Source: an uncultured beta proteobacterium (lineage in GTDB: Bacteria; Pseudomonadota; Gammaproteobacteria; Burkholderiales; Rhodocyclaceae). Taken from it: DNA of 64,000 nt. The stretch is from contig CAIVQO010000090.1 of assembly GCA_903908065.1 (NCBI GenBank), positions 124,001 through 188,000 of the forward strand. The letters are read 5' to 3'. This document shows positions 25,683 to 35,411 of this stretch, in pieces. A program made the translations under genes and the position numbers. The notes below the pieces were generated by a model. It was given only the letters and a program-made list of their open reading frames with translations. It did no database searches and was not told the DNA's origin. How positions within the stretch are numbered: the stretch's first letter is position 1; each line of letters begins with the position of its first letter.

Positions 25683-26105
25683 ATGGCAGCACTCAAGGGA
25701 TCCAAAACCGAGGGCAACCTGAAAGCCGCATTCGCCGGCGAATCCCAGGCCAACCGCCGTTACCTGTATTTCGCGAACAAGGCCGACGTCGAGGGCTATG
25801 CCGACGTTGCCGGCGTGTTCCGCAACACCGCCGAGGGCGAAACCGGCCATGCCCACGGCCACCTGGAGTATCTGGAAAAGTGCGGCGATCCCGCCACCGG
25901 CCTGCCCTTCGGCTCCACCGCCGACAACCTGAAATCCGCCATCGCCGGCGAAACCCACGAGTACACCGACATGTACCCGGGCATGGCCAAGACCGCGCGC
26001 GACGAAGGCTTCGACGAGATCGCCGACTGGTTCGAGACCCTGGCCAAGGCCGAGCGCTCGCACGCCAACAAGTACCAGAAGACGCTGGACAGCCTCAACA
26101 GCTGA
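25683..26105 (+). CDS. Rubrerythrin (diiron peroxidase without rubredoxin domain)
   Basis: 140 residues from ATG 25683 with GAGGAG upstream. Diiron ligands are visible in the first ferritin-like helix pair ([32 protein letters not shown]) and the second ([27 protein letters not shown]), giving two E-x-x-H-type sets. The C-terminal rubredoxin domain of classic rubrerythrin is missing; a separate rubredoxin gene lies 5 kb downstream. It probably reduces H2O2 in the cytoplasm. It is first in an operon with an Fe-S oxidoreductase and DUF3501. Confidence 0.92.
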   Translation: MAALKGSKTEGNLKAAFAGESQANRRYLYFANKADVEGYADVAGVFRNTAEGETGHAHGHLEYLEKCGDPATGLPFGSTADNLKSAIAGETHEYTDMYPGMAKTARDEGFDEIADWFETLAKAERSHANKYQKTLDSLNS

Positions 26106-26137
26106 TAAAGGCCCGCGGACGGCGGTCGCTTTGATCA

Positions 26138-26163
26138 GCCGCCGTACCGCCAGCGCCGACTCC
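26138..26163 (-). repeat. Core copy of the dispersed repeat between rubrerythrin and the Fe-S gene
   Basis: Plus strand GCCGCCGTACCGCC then AGCGCCGACTCC. It matches the core with about three differences. This is an intergenic, more decayed copy lying 33 bp after the rubrerythrin stop. Confidence 0.5.
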
Positions 26164-26206
26164 CGACCCCGACGCCCTGCCCACTGCCCACCCGAGGAAG
26201 GACGCC

Positions 26207-27541
26207 ATGCGCGAAGGCAATCTCGAAGCACCTACCCGACACGCCATAGACTGGAAGAACCCCGAGTTCTACGACCAGGCCGCCTGCGAAAAGGAGATGG
26301 AGCGCATCTTCGACATCTGCCACGGTTGCCGTCGGTGCGTCTCGCTGTGCAACGCTTTCCCCAAGCTGTTCGATTTCATCGACGAGGCCGGCGATGAGGA
26401 AACCGCCGGCGTGCCGAAGGAAAAGTTCTGGCAGGTGGTCGACCAGTGTTACCTGTGCGACGTCTGCTACATGACCAAGTGCCCCTACGTGCCGCCGCAC
26501 GCCTGGAACCTGGACTTTCCGCACACCATGCTGCGCGCCAAGGCCATCCAGTACAAGATGGGCAAGATGAAGTTCCGCGACAAGTTGCTGACCTCGACCG
26601 AACTGGTCGGCACCCTGTCCTCGATCCCCGTGGTGGCGCAAGTTGTAAACGCCGCCAACAAGAACGGCCCGGCGCGCGCCGTGCTGCAAAAGGTGCTCGG
26701 CGTCGACGCACGGCGCCAACTGCCCGAGTTCGATTCGGCCAATTTCCGCGCCGATGCGCCGCAAAGCCACAACCACCCGGTGAAGGACGGCAAGCTCTCC
26801 CCGGGCAAGGTCGCCGTGTTCTCCACCTGCTACGTCAATTACAACGAGCCGGGCCTCGGCCACGACCTGCTGAAGCTACTGGAACACAACGAGATCCCCT
26901 ACGTCGTGGTCAAGGGCGAAACCTGCTGCGGCATGCCCAAGCTGGAACTCGGCGACCTCGACACCGTCGAGAAGTACAAGGAGCGCAACATCCCCCGCCT
27001 GCACGAGCTGGCGCAGGCCGGCTACGCCATCGTTACCCCGGTGCCGTCCTGCACGCTGATGTTCAAGGCCGAGCTGTCGCTGCTGTTCGCCGAAGACGCG
27101 CGCTGCAGGGAAGTCAGCGCGGCCATGTACGACCCCTTCGAGTACTTCGTCCTGCGCCACAAGGACGGCCTGCTGAAGACCGACTTCAAGGTACCGCTGG
27201 GCAAGATTTCGTACCACATCCCCTGCCACTCCAGGGTGCAGAATGTCGGCAAGAAGACAGAAGAAATGCTCAAGATGACCGGAGCTGACGTCAATACCGT
27301 CGAGCGTTGTGCCGGCCATGACGGAACCTGGGGCGTCAAGGAAGAGTATTACGAGCTTTCGATGAAGATCGGCCGGCCGGTGTTCCGCGCCATGGCCGAG
27401 AACGAGCCGGACTACGTCAGCTCGGATTGCGCCATCGCCGGCCGCCATATTCTGCAAGGCATGAACGAAGCCGGCGCCGGCGGCCGCAAGGAGAAACAAC
27501 ACCCGCTAACCCTGTTGCGCATTGCCTATGGACTCGAATAG
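26207..27541 (+). CDS. Heterodisulfide-reductase-like Fe-S oxidoreductase (CCG domains)
   Basis: 444 residues. Two ferredoxin-type cluster motifs lie at about 38-50 (CHGCRRCVSLC) and 83-94 (CYLCDVCYMTKC). Two cysteine-rich CCG-type domains follow, with STCYVNY and ETCCGMPK in the first and IPCHSRVQN and ERCAGHDGTWG in the second. The architecture is like GlpC or HdrD. It is cytosolic, possibly membrane-associated through partners. In many bacteria this gene sits between rubrerythrin and DUF3501, as here, so it may pass electrons to rubrerythrin; that is inferred from context. AGGAAGGAC lies before the ATG. Confidence 0.87.
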   Translation: MREGNLEAPTRHAIDWKNPEFYDQAACEKEMERIFDICHGCRRCVSLCNAFPKLFDFIDEAGDEETAGVPKEKFWQVVDQCYLCDVCYMTKCPYVPPHAWNLDFPHTMLRAKAIQYKMGKMKFRDKLLTSTELVGTLSSIPVVAQVVNAANKNGPARAVLQKVLGVDARRQLPEFDSANFRADAPQSHNHPVKDGKLSPGKVAVFSTCYVNYNEPGLGHDLLKLLEHNEIPYVVVKGETCCGMPKLELGDLDTVEKYKERNIPRLHELAQAGYAIVTPVPSCTLMFKAELSLLFAEDARCREVSAAMYDPFEYFVLRHKDGLLKTDFKVPLGKISYHIPCHSRVQNVGKKTEEMLKMTGADVNTVERCAGHDGTWGVKEEYYELSMKIGRPVFRAMAENEPDYVSSDCAIAGRHILQGMNEAGAGGRKEKQHPLTLLRIAYGLE

Positions 27542-27549
27542 TCCAACCA

Positions 27550-27584
27550 GGGGATACCGTCTCCGCGTTCCGCAGAGATATAAC
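27550..27584 (-). repeat. Hairpin half of the dispersed repeat at the DUF3501 start
   Basis: Minus strand reads GTTATATCTC...GAGACGGTATCCCC. The arms GTCTCCGCG (27559-27567) and CGCAGAGAT (27571-27579) pair with one wobble and one mismatch around a 3-nt loop. It carries the hairpin and the GGTATCCC box but no GC-rich core. It fills the gap between the Fe-S gene stop and the DUF3501 start codon, so it forms that gene's leader. Confidence 0.7.
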
Positions 27585-28178
27585 ATGGAAACCGCAATGA
27601 CCATCACCCGCGAATCCCTGATGACCCTCGAAGCCTATGCCAAGGCCCGCCCCGCCATGCGCGAACAGGTCATGGCGCAAAAGAAGCTGCGCCGCGTTGC
27701 GCTGGGCGAACACATCCTGTTGATTTTCGAGAACGAGTTGCTGATCCGCTACCAGATCCAAGAAATGCTACGCGTCGAGAAAATCTTCGAAGAAGATGGC
27801 ATCCAGCACGAACTCGACTCCTACGTGCCGCTTGTCCCTACCGGCAGCAATTTCAAGGTGACCATGCAGATCGAGTACGCCGACGAAAGCCAGCGGCGCG
27901 AGGCCCTGACCCGCCTGAAAGGCGTCGAGGATCGCGTCTGGGTGCGGGTGGACGGATTCGACCCGGTGTTCGCCATTGCCGACGAAGACCTCGAACGCGA
28001 GAACGAGGAAAAGACCTCGGCCGTGCATTTCCTGCGTTTCGAACTGACCGCCGGCATGATCGCCGCGGCAAAGTCGGGTGCGGCGCTCTCGGTCGGTGTC
28101 GATCACCCGGCTTACACGGCCAACAGTGGTGCCCTGCCCGAAGCCGTGCGTGCATCGCTGGCGTCCGACCTGCGCTGA
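27585..28178 (+). CDS. DUF3501 family protein
   Basis: 197 residues from ATG 27585; ATG 27597 (MTITRESL) is an equally possible start. The family core is present: YAKARPAMREQVMAQKKLRRVALGEH, LRVEKIFEEDGIQHEL, and SYVPLVPTGSNFKVT. It has no cysteines that suggest a cluster and no membrane segment. DUF3501 is known only by its constant linkage to rubrerythrin and the CCG-domain protein. Its leader contains a repeat-derived hairpin. Confidence 0.86.
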   Translation: METAMTITRESLMTLEAYAKARPAMREQVMAQKKLRRVALGEHILLIFENELLIRYQIQEMLRVEKIFEEDGIQHELDSYVPLVPTGSNFKVTMQIEYADESQRREALTRLKGVEDRVWVRVDGFDPVFAIADEDLERENEEKTSAVHFLRFELTAGMIAAAKSGAALSVGVDHPAYTANSGALPEAVRASLASDLR

Positions 28179-28183
28179 GCCGG

Positions 28184-28247
28184 AAAGTTATGTCTTCGGC
28201 CCGGCCGAAGACGGTATCCCCTGCGGACGGCGCTGGCGCTACGGCGA
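28184..28247 (+). repeat. Full copy of the dispersed repeat, downstream of DUF3501
   Basis: AAAGTTAT, then the perfect 9-bp hairpin GTCTTCGGC/GCCGAAGAC (28192-28200, 28204-28212), then GGTATCCC, then the core GGCGCTGGCGCTACGGCGA. It starts 5 bp after the DUF3501 stop and ends 12 bp before the FNR-type site of ubiU. Confidence 0.8.
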
Positions 28248-28258
28248 AAGCGCCCCGG

Positions 28259-28297
28259 TTGACCCTAATCAACTGATTTTCCAACGCCTTCTATTAC
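28259..28297 (+). promoter_or_regulatory. FNR-type promoter for ubiU-ubiV-ubiT
   Basis: TTGACCCTAATCAA (28259-28272) matches TTGAT-N4-ATCAA with one difference. A -10 candidate TATTAC (28292-28297) puts the site centre at about -41 from the predicted start, the normal class II activating position. E. coli ubiUV is known to be induced anaerobically by Fnr, which this arrangement mirrors. Confidence 0.6.
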
Positions 28298-28327
28298 ACT
28301 GCCGCCCTCTTTTCCAGGGTGGCGAGG

Positions 28328-29332
28328 ATGGCCAAACCTCAACTCGTATGTCCGGCTGGTAGCCTGGCGGCACTCAAGGCCGCGGTCGATAACGGTGCCG
28401 ACGACGTCTATCTCGGCTTCCGCAACGACACCAACGCGCGCAACTTCGCCGGACTGAACTTCGACGACAAGGCCGTCGCCGAAGGCATTCGCTACGCCCA
28501 CCAGCGCGGGCGCAAGGTGCTCGTCGCCATCAACACCTATGCCCAGGCCGGGCGCTTCGCCGACTGGACGGCGTCGGTGGACAAGGCCGCCGAGCTGGGC
28601 GTGGATGCGGTAATCATCGCCGACCCGGCGGTGCTCGATTACGCGACGAAAACCCACCCACAGCTGCGCCGCCACCTGTCGGTGCAGGCCTCGGCCACCA
28701 GTTACGAGGCGATCAACTTCTGCCGCGACAAGTTCGGCATCCAGCGTGCCGTGCTGCCGCGGGTGCTGACCCTGGCCCAAGTGGAAAACGTGATCCGCCA
28801 CACCGAGGTCGAGATCGAGGTCTTCGGCTTTGGCAGCCTGTGCGTCATGAACGAGGGCCGCTGCTGGCTTTCCTCCTACGCCACCGGCGAATCACCCAAT
28901 ACGGTTGGCGCCTGCTCGCCGGCCAAGTACGTGCAGTGGGAAAAGAAGCCGAGCGAGATGGACGTGCGCCTTAACGACATCCTGATCGACCGTTACGGCA
29001 ACGACGAGAAGGCCGGCTATCCGACGATCTGCAAGGGCCGCTTCGATGTCGCCGGCGAAACCTATTACGCGATGGAGGAGCCGGCCAGCCTCAACGTGCT
29101 GGAAATGCTGCCCGAGATCATCCGCATCGGTGTCGCCGCGATCAAGGTCGAAGGCCGCCAGCGCAGCCCGACCTATGTTGCCCAGGTGACGCGCAACCTG
29201 CGCCAGGCCATCGACGCCGCTGCCGCCGCGCCCGGGGGCTTCGCCGTAAACCCGGCCTGGATGGCGGAGCTGGGCAAGGTCGCCGAAGGTTCGCAGATCA
29301 CGCTGGGCGCCTACAACCGCCCGTGGCGTTGA
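28328..29332 (+). CDS. ubiU: O2-independent ubiquinone hydroxylation protein UbiU
   Basis: 334 residues of the U32 peptidase-like family. ATG 28328 is chosen over GTG 28319 because [12 protein letters not shown] matches the family start. The four [4Fe-4S] ligands are C172, C179, C196 and C235, nearly the same numbers as E. coli C169, C176, C193 and C232. With UbiV it hydroxylates the ubiquinone ring without O2, using prephenate as oxygen donor. It is the first gene of ubiUVT, following an FNR-type promoter. ubiV starts 5 bp after its stop. Confidence 0.93.
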   Translation: MAKPQLVCPAGSLAALKAAVDNGADDVYLGFRNDTNARNFAGLNFDDKAVAEGIRYAHQRGRKVLVAINTYAQAGRFADWTASVDKAAELGVDAVIIADPAVLDYATKTHPQLRRHLSVQASATSYEAINFCRDKFGIQRAVLPRVLTLAQVENVIRHTEVEIEVFGFGSLCVMNEGRCWLSSYATGESPNTVGACSPAKYVQWEKKPSEMDVRLNDILIDRYGNDEKAGYPTICKGRFDVAGETYYAMEEPASLNVLEMLPEIIRIGVAAIKVEGRQRSPTYVAQVTRNLRQAIDAAAAAPGGFAVNPAWMAELGKVAEGSQITLGAYNRPWR

Positions 29333-29337
29333 ATCAC

Positions 29338-30219
29338 ATGCAAATTTCGCTCGGCCCCCTGCTGTTCTTCTGGCCCAAGGCCGAGGTGCTGGAGTTCTAC
29401 GCCCAGGCCGCGCAGCATCCGGCCATTGATCGCATCTACCTTGGCGAGGCGGTCTGCGCGCGCCGCCAGCAGCTGCGCACCGCAGACTGGATCGGGCTGG
29501 CGCAGGACCTGCGTGCCGCCGGCAAGGAAGTGGTGCTAACCGCCCAGGCCCTGCTTGAATCCGAGAGCGACCTCAAGGCGATGCGCCGCCTGATGCGCGA
29601 TGCCGGCGGGCTGGTCGAGGCCAATGACCTCGGCGCGGTAAAGATGGCGCAGGACGAGGGCCTGCCCTTCGTCGCCGGGCCGCACCTCAACATCTACAAC
29701 GAGCAGACCCTGGCCTTCTTCGCCGCCCAGGGTGCGCAGCGCTGGCTGCCGCCGCTGGAGGTCTCGGGCAGCGTGGTCAAAGCCCTGCACGCAAGCCGCC
29801 CCGCGGGCATGGAAACCGAGGTTTTCGCCTTTGGCAAGCTGCCGCTGGCTTTTTCGGCGCGCTGCTTCACCGCCCGCCACTACGGGCTGAACAAGGACGA
29901 CTGTCAGTTCAAGTGCCTCGACCATCCCGACGGCCTGCTGGTCGATACCCGCGAGGGAAAGCACTTCCTGACCCTCAACGGTATCCAAACCATGTCGGCA
30001 CAGACCGAAAGCCTGCTGGCGCAGATGCCGCAGCTGATCGCCATGGGCGTCGACGCGGTGCGCATCAGCCCGCAATCGGCGCATACTTTCGCCATCGTCG
30101 AAGCCTTCGACCGCGCCCGCAAGGGCGAAGCCGCGTGTGACGACCCGGCCTGGGCGCCGGCCGGCACGGTCAATGGCTTCTGGTTCGGCAAGGCCGGCAC
30201 GGCGCAGGTCGCCGCTTGA
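29338..30219 (+). CDS. ubiV: O2-independent ubiquinone hydroxylation protein UbiV
   Basis: 293 residues. The start at 29338 gives [14 protein letters not shown], matching the E. coli N-terminus; GTG 29323 would overlap ubiU. The four cluster cysteines are C40, C176, C189 and C193 (E. coli C39, C180, C193, C197). It forms a heterodimer with UbiU in the cytoplasm. The gene is tightly spaced between ubiU and ubiT, with GGGGAGCAGAC leading into the next gene. Confidence 0.93.
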   Translation: MQISLGPLLFFWPKAEVLEFYAQAAQHPAIDRIYLGEAVCARRQQLRTADWIGLAQDLRAAGKEVVLTAQALLESESDLKAMRRLMRDAGGLVEANDLGAVKMAQDEGLPFVAGPHLNIYNEQTLAFFAAQGAQRWLPPLEVSGSVVKALHASRPAGMETEVFAFGKLPLAFSARCFTARHYGLNKDDCQFKCLDHPDGLLVDTREGKHFLTLNGIQTMSAQTESLLAQMPQLIAMGVDAVRISPQSAHTFAIVEAFDRARKGEAACDDPAWAPAGTVNGFWFGKAGTAQVAA

Positions 30220-30230
30220 GGGGAGCAGAC

Positions 30231-30707
30231 ATGATCGACAGTTCGCGGATTCCGAAGATCCCCGCCTTCACCCTACCGGCGCTGATTGCGCGTATCGGCA
30301 CCCGCCTGCCGCAGTGGCCGCACTCGATGAACCTCGCCCTGGCGCTGAACGCCGCAAAGCGGATGGGCGTGCTGCACGACGACACTCTTTCCGAAATCGA
30401 GGGCAAGCGTTTCCGGGTCACCGTGCTCGACACCGGCATGGTGGCCGATTTCAGCTACCGGGCCGGCGCCTTCCGCCCCTTGTGGAATACCGGCGGCAAG
30501 CCGGACCTGCAGTTTGCCGCGCCGCTCTCCGCCTACCTGCAGATGGTCAGTCGTCAGGAAGATCCGGACACCCTGTTCTTCAACCGTACGCTGTCCATCG
30601 AGGGCGACACCGAGTTGGGCCTGCGGGTCAAGAACATGCTCGACGCGCTGGAGTGGCCGGCGATGTCCTGGCAGGGCCTCAAGCCGACTTTCCTGTCGCG
30701 CGGTTGA
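30231..30707 (+). CDS. ubiT: UbiT, SCP2-domain lipid carrier for anaerobic ubiquinone synthesis
   Basis: 158 residues from ATG 30231 with GGGGAG upstream. The central SCP2 fold (about 45-150) has the pattern ALALNAAKRMGVLHDDTL, GKRFRVTVLDTG, LSAYLQMVSRQEDPDTLFFNRTLSIEGDTELGL in outline. UbiT replaces UbiJ as the lipid-binding assembly factor under anaerobiosis. It is third in the ubiUVT operon; a rubredoxin gene follows after 46 bp. Confidence 0.9.
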   Translation: MIDSSRIPKIPAFTLPALIARIGTRLPQWPHSMNLALALNAAKRMGVLHDDTLSEIEGKRFRVTVLDTGMVADFSYRAGAFRPLWNTGGKPDLQFAAPLSAYLQMVSRQEDPDTLFFNRTLSIEGDTELGLRVKNMLDALEWPAMSWQGLKPTFLSRG

Positions 30708-30753
30708 TCCACGCTCCATGCGGTAGCATGCACGCCTTCGAACAGGAGGTAGC

Positions 30754-30918
30754 ATGAAGCAATGGCAATGCGTGGTCTGCGGCTGGGTCTATGACGAAGC
30801 GCAGGGCGATCCCGAACACGGCATCGCGCCCGGCACGCGCTGGGAGGATGTGCCCGAGGATTTCGTCTGTCCGGAATGCGGCGTCGCCAAGCGCGATTTC
30901 GTGATGCTGGAGTTCTGA
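30754..30918 (+). CDS. Rubredoxin
   Basis: 54 residues from ATG 30754 with AGGAGGT upstream. Two knuckles are present, [10 protein letters not shown] at the N-terminus and [11 protein letters not shown] near the C-terminus, giving the four Fe-binding Cys. The conserved loop [16 protein letters not shown] is intact. It is a one-electron carrier, a likely donor to the rubredoxin-less rubrerythrin encoded 5 kb upstream. It lies downstream of ubiT and upstream of a full dispersed-repeat copy. Confidence 0.95.
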   Translation: MKQWQCVVCGWVYDEAQGDPEHGIAPGTRWEDVPEDFVCPECGVAKRDFVMLEF

Positions 30919-30927
30919 ACGCAGGCC

Positions 30928-30991
30928 AAAAGTTATGTCTCCGGCAATGCCGGAGACGGTATCCCTTGGGGAAGGCGCTGTCGACACGGCG
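30928..30991 (+). repeat. Full copy of the dispersed repeat, downstream of rubredoxin
   Basis: AAAGTTAT, a perfect 9-bp hairpin GTCTCCGGC/GCCGGAGAC (30937-30945, 30949-30957) with loop AAT, then GGTATCCC, then the core GGCGCTGTCGACACGGCG. It starts 9 bp after the rubredoxin stop codon. The stem differs in sequence from the 28184 copy but keeps pairing. Confidence 0.8.
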
Positions 30992-31188
30992 CCAGCAAAG
31001 CTTTTCCTGACGCGGGCGCCGGCTGTGTTACAGTGCGCGCCGCATCACCTCCCCAACGACCGCGCCCCAGTCTGCCGGTCGTGCCTGAATCGGGCGCATG
31101 CCGCGTCCCACCCTAGGTTTCAACCCCACGGAAGTTTCCGCCCGGACTGGCCCGCGCAAGCGCGGGGGTCGGCTTCAGAGGTATCACC

Positions 31189-32526
<1,338 letters not shown>

Positions 32527-32540
32527 CTGCGGGGAAGGTC

Positions 32541-35300
32541 TCAGGCGCCGCTGGCTTCCAGCGGCAGCCAGACCGTCACCGTGGTACCGGCGCCGACTTT
32601 GCTCTCGAATTCCAGGCGTCCGCCGTGGAGTTCGACGATCTCCTTGACGATGCTCATGCCCAGTCCGGCGCCGAGGATCTTGCCCGAAGCGTCGGCGCGG
32701 TAGAAGCGTTCGCAGACGCGTTCCAGCTGCCCCGGCGTCATGCCCATGCCCTGGTCGCGCACGTCGATGGCGACACCCTCGCCCGCCCGCCGCACGCCGA
32801 TCCGCACGCTGCCGCCCTCGGGCGAGTACTTGTAGGCATTGGACAGGATGTTGAGCATGACCTGCCGCATCTTGTTGCGGTCGGCCCGGACCTGCAGCGC
32901 GGCGTCGATCTCGTCGCTTGCGGGCGCGTCGCGCCCGGTTGGCGGCTTGTAGTCGGCCACGGCTTCGCGCACGATGCCGCTCAGGGGCAGCAGTTCGACG
33001 ATGAAATCCTTGCCCTGGCGCGCCTCGATGCGGGCCAGGTCGAGCAGCTCGTTGGTGATGGAAATCATCAGCGATGAATTGCGATGAATCGACTCCAGCA
33101 TTTCGTCGCGAAACTCGGCGTCGAACTCCTGCGCCGCCAGCAGCTCGGAATAGCCGTAAATGCTTTGCATCGGCGTGCGCAGCTCATGTGCCGCCGTGGT
33201 GAGGAACTCGCTCTTGATGCGATCGACCTCGGTTTCATGGGTCACGTCGCGGAAATACAGGATTTGTGACACGTTTTCGGCCTCGGCCAGGCGAATTCCG
33301 ACTTCCAGGATGCGATTGCCGGGTCCGGTGAGCTCGATCAACTGCCTGCGGGGCGGGTGATGGGCGTCCGCGTGCTCGGGCGCAAGCGATTTCAGCCGTT
33401 CCGAGCGCAAGGCGGCCACACCCGGGAACACCGCACCGGCCACGCATTTTTTGGCCAGCAGGTCGGAAAAGTCGTCTTCGGCGAGCCCTTCGACCTGGCT
33501 TGCGCTCATGCCGGTCAGGCGCAGGAAGGCGGCGTTGGCGAAGGAAATGCGATGTTCGCCATCGAAGGAAAGGAGGCCGTCGGGGCTCAGGGCGAAGATG
33601 GCGTTCAGCTGCTCCGAGCGGTTGTTGAGTTCACGCGTGCGCTCATCCACCAGGCGTTCCAGGTTTTGCCGGTGCTCCGCCAGCTCGGCCTCGACCGCCT
33701 TGCGTTCGCTGATGTCGCGTTGCAGGACCAGGCGGAAACTCTTGTCGCCCCACTGTGCCCGGCTCACCGAAACCTCGGCCGGGTAGCAGCTGCCGTCGCT
33801 GCGACGATGCACGGTCTCGAAGAACAGGCCTTCTGCCGTCACCGTGGCCAGCATCTTTTCCAGCTCGGCGGGGCTGTGGCGGGCATCCCAGTCGGCAAGG
33901 CGCAGGCGGTTCAAGGCCTCGGGTGCATAGCCGAGCATCGCGGTACATTTCGGGTTGGCCTCGAACACGCTGCCGTCCTCATTGAGGATCACGACGCCGT
34001 CGCGTTCATGCTCGAACAGGGCGCGTCGGCGCGAGGCTTCGTCGGCGATTGTCTTGAGCGCGGCGCGGCGCACTTCGTCCTGGTTGGCAATGGTGTCGAG
34101 CAGGCCGTCGAAATGGCGGGTGAGTTGCCCCAGTTCATCCTCGCGTGCCGGAACGCCCACCCGCGCCGCACGGTCGCCCTGGCTGACGCGGGCCATGGTT
34201 GCGACGATCCGCTGCAAGCGCTGGGTCATGTCGCGCCCGGCGCCGAGGAAGAGGATCGAGATCGCCAGCAAGGTCAGCGCCAGCAGTGCGGCCGTCATGG
34301 CCAAGATCAGGGTGACGGCCTTCTGGTAGGGCGCGCTCGGAATCGCCACGCCCACCATGCCGATGCGTTGGCCGTCGCCATCGAGCAGGGGCTCGTAACC
34401 GGCCAGGTGGGGCTCGCCCTCGAGGTCGATTCGACCCAGCCAGGGGTCGCCGCCGGCCAGAACGGTATCCGTGACCATGGCGGGTGCACGGGTGCCGAGA
34501 TTGCGCTGCCCCTGCCCGCGCTGCCGGCTGATGACGATGCTGGTGCCGTCGACATGCAGTGCCGTGACCCCTTCGGCATCGCCCGGTAGCGTACCGACGG
34601 GAAAGATGATCTGGCGCATGTGCTCGATCAGCGCGATGTTCTGGTTGAGCAGGATGCCGCCGACCAGGATCGCATCCGTATCGTCCGCCGCCAGGGGGAA
34701 ATGGGCCGCCGCATTGATCATCAGGGCGCGTGATTCGCCGACCACCGAGCCTTCAGGGGCGACCGCAAGCACCCGCGCACGCGCCGACAGCTCGCCCGAA
34801 AACCCCGCCAGCAACCCGCCGTCGAGCCGTTCGAAGGCGGCATTGGCAACGCCGATCCGGGCCTGGCGCACCACATAGGTGTCGGGTAGCCGGGCCGACG
34901 GCGAAAGCCTGGAACTGGATCCGATCACCGTGCCGTCGGGGAGCGCCACCACCAAGAAATCCAGCCCGCTGCCGCGGCTGGCGGTGCGCAAGGCCTCGTC
35001 GAGTTCGCGGCGGTTGCTGCGTCCGTGCAGCAGCTGGGCCAGGCGTTCCGATTTGACAAGCTGGTCGACCTGGGCAGCCGCATCCTGCCGGACCTGGTCG
35101 AGGTAGTTGCGCGAGCCGGCCAGGCTGCTGCGCAGGTTGGAGAACAGCAGGGTGTCGGCCTTTTCGCCGCCGACGATCACCAGCACTGCGATCACCACCG
35201 GAAAGGCGATCAGCAGCGGCATCAGACCCAAAGCCAGCAGCCGGAAACGCAGGGAGTGATCCCAGTTCTGCCGCAGGCGTTGCACCAGGGGGAAGTTCAT
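32541..35300 (-). CDS. Large membrane sensor histidine kinase (Cache-HAMP-PAS-PAS-HisKA-HATPase)
   Basis: 919 residues from ATG 35300. TM1 (about 25-45), a large periplasmic Cache-like sensor (about 50-325) and TM2 (about 330-355) are followed by HAMP. Two PAS domains come next, the first ending in RDISERKAVEAEL, then a linker coil. HisKA carries HELRTPMQSI. The ATPase domain has the N-box MLNILSNAYKYS, RDQGMGMTPGQ and GAGLGMSIVK, all intact. It is divergent from a lipoprotein solute-binding gene, so that protein may present its ligand to this kinase; that is inference. No response regulator is adjacent. Confidence 0.88.
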   Translation of the reverse strand: MNFPLVQRLRQNWDHSLRFRLLALGLMPLLIAFPVVIAVLVIVGGEKADTLLFSNLRSSLAGSRNYLDQVRQDAAAQVDQLVKSERLAQLLHGRSNRRELDEALRTASRGSGLDFLVVALPDGTVIGSSSRLSPSARLPDTYVVRQARIGVANAAFERLDGGLLAGFSGELSARARVLAVAPEGSVVGESRALMINAAAHFPLAADDTDAILVGGILLNQNIALIEHMRQIIFPVGTLPGDAEGVTALHVDGTSIVISRQRGQGQRNLGTRAPAMVTDTVLAGGDPWLGRIDLEGEPHLAGYEPLLDGDGQRIGMVGVAIPSAPYQKAVTLILAMTAALLALTLLAISILFLGAGRDMTQRLQRIVATMARVSQGDRAARVGVPAREDELGQLTRHFDGLLDTIANQDEVRRAALKTIADEASRRRALFEHERDGVVILNEDGSVFEANPKCTAMLGYAPEALNRLRLADWDARHSPAELEKMLATVTAEGLFFETVHRRSDGSCYPAEVSVSRAQWGDKSFRLVLQRDISERKAVEAELAEHRQNLERLVDERTRELNNRSEQLNAIFALSPDGLLSFDGEHRISFANAAFLRLTGMSASQVEGLAEDDFSDLLAKKCVAGAVFPGVAALRSERLKSLAPEHADAHHPPRRQLIELTGPGNRILEVGIRLAEAENVSQILYFRDVTHETEVDRIKSEFLTTAAHELRTPMQSIYGYSELLAAQEFDAEFRDEMLESIHRNSSLMISITNELLDLARIEARQGKDFIVELLPLSGIVREAVADYKPPTGRDAPASDEIDAALQVRADRNKMRQVMLNILSNAYKYSPEGGSVRIGVRRAGEGVAIDVRDQGMGMTPGQLERVCERFYRADASGKILGAGLGMSIVKEIVELHGGRLEFESKVGAGTTVTVWLPLEASGA

Positions 35301-35337
35301 GGCGGATGAAGGCGGATGCCCAAAACGCGCGGGCGAC

Positions 35338-35365
35338 TTGCAACCCAGAGCTAAAATGATAAAAT
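35338..35365 (+). promoter_or_regulatory. Promoter of the solute-binding lipoprotein gene
   Basis: TTGCAA (35338-35343), 16-bp spacer, TAAAAT (35360-35365) in a markedly AT-rich pocket of the 111-bp divergent gap. The pocket continues with ATGATAACAAAAATC, which could serve the kinase promoter on the other strand or an activator site. Confidence 0.45.
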
Positions 35366-35411
35366 ATGATAACAAAAATCGGATCTTTTGTCATCCAGGG
35401 AAAGGAAAACC

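Noticed and set aside
32575-32610. Sequence like the repeat core (GGTACCGGCGCCGACTTT) at the end of the sensor kinase gene
   Set aside because: It encodes the normal C-terminal motif VGAGTTVTVWLP of histidine kinases, and the match breaks off in the middle, so ordinary coding is enough.
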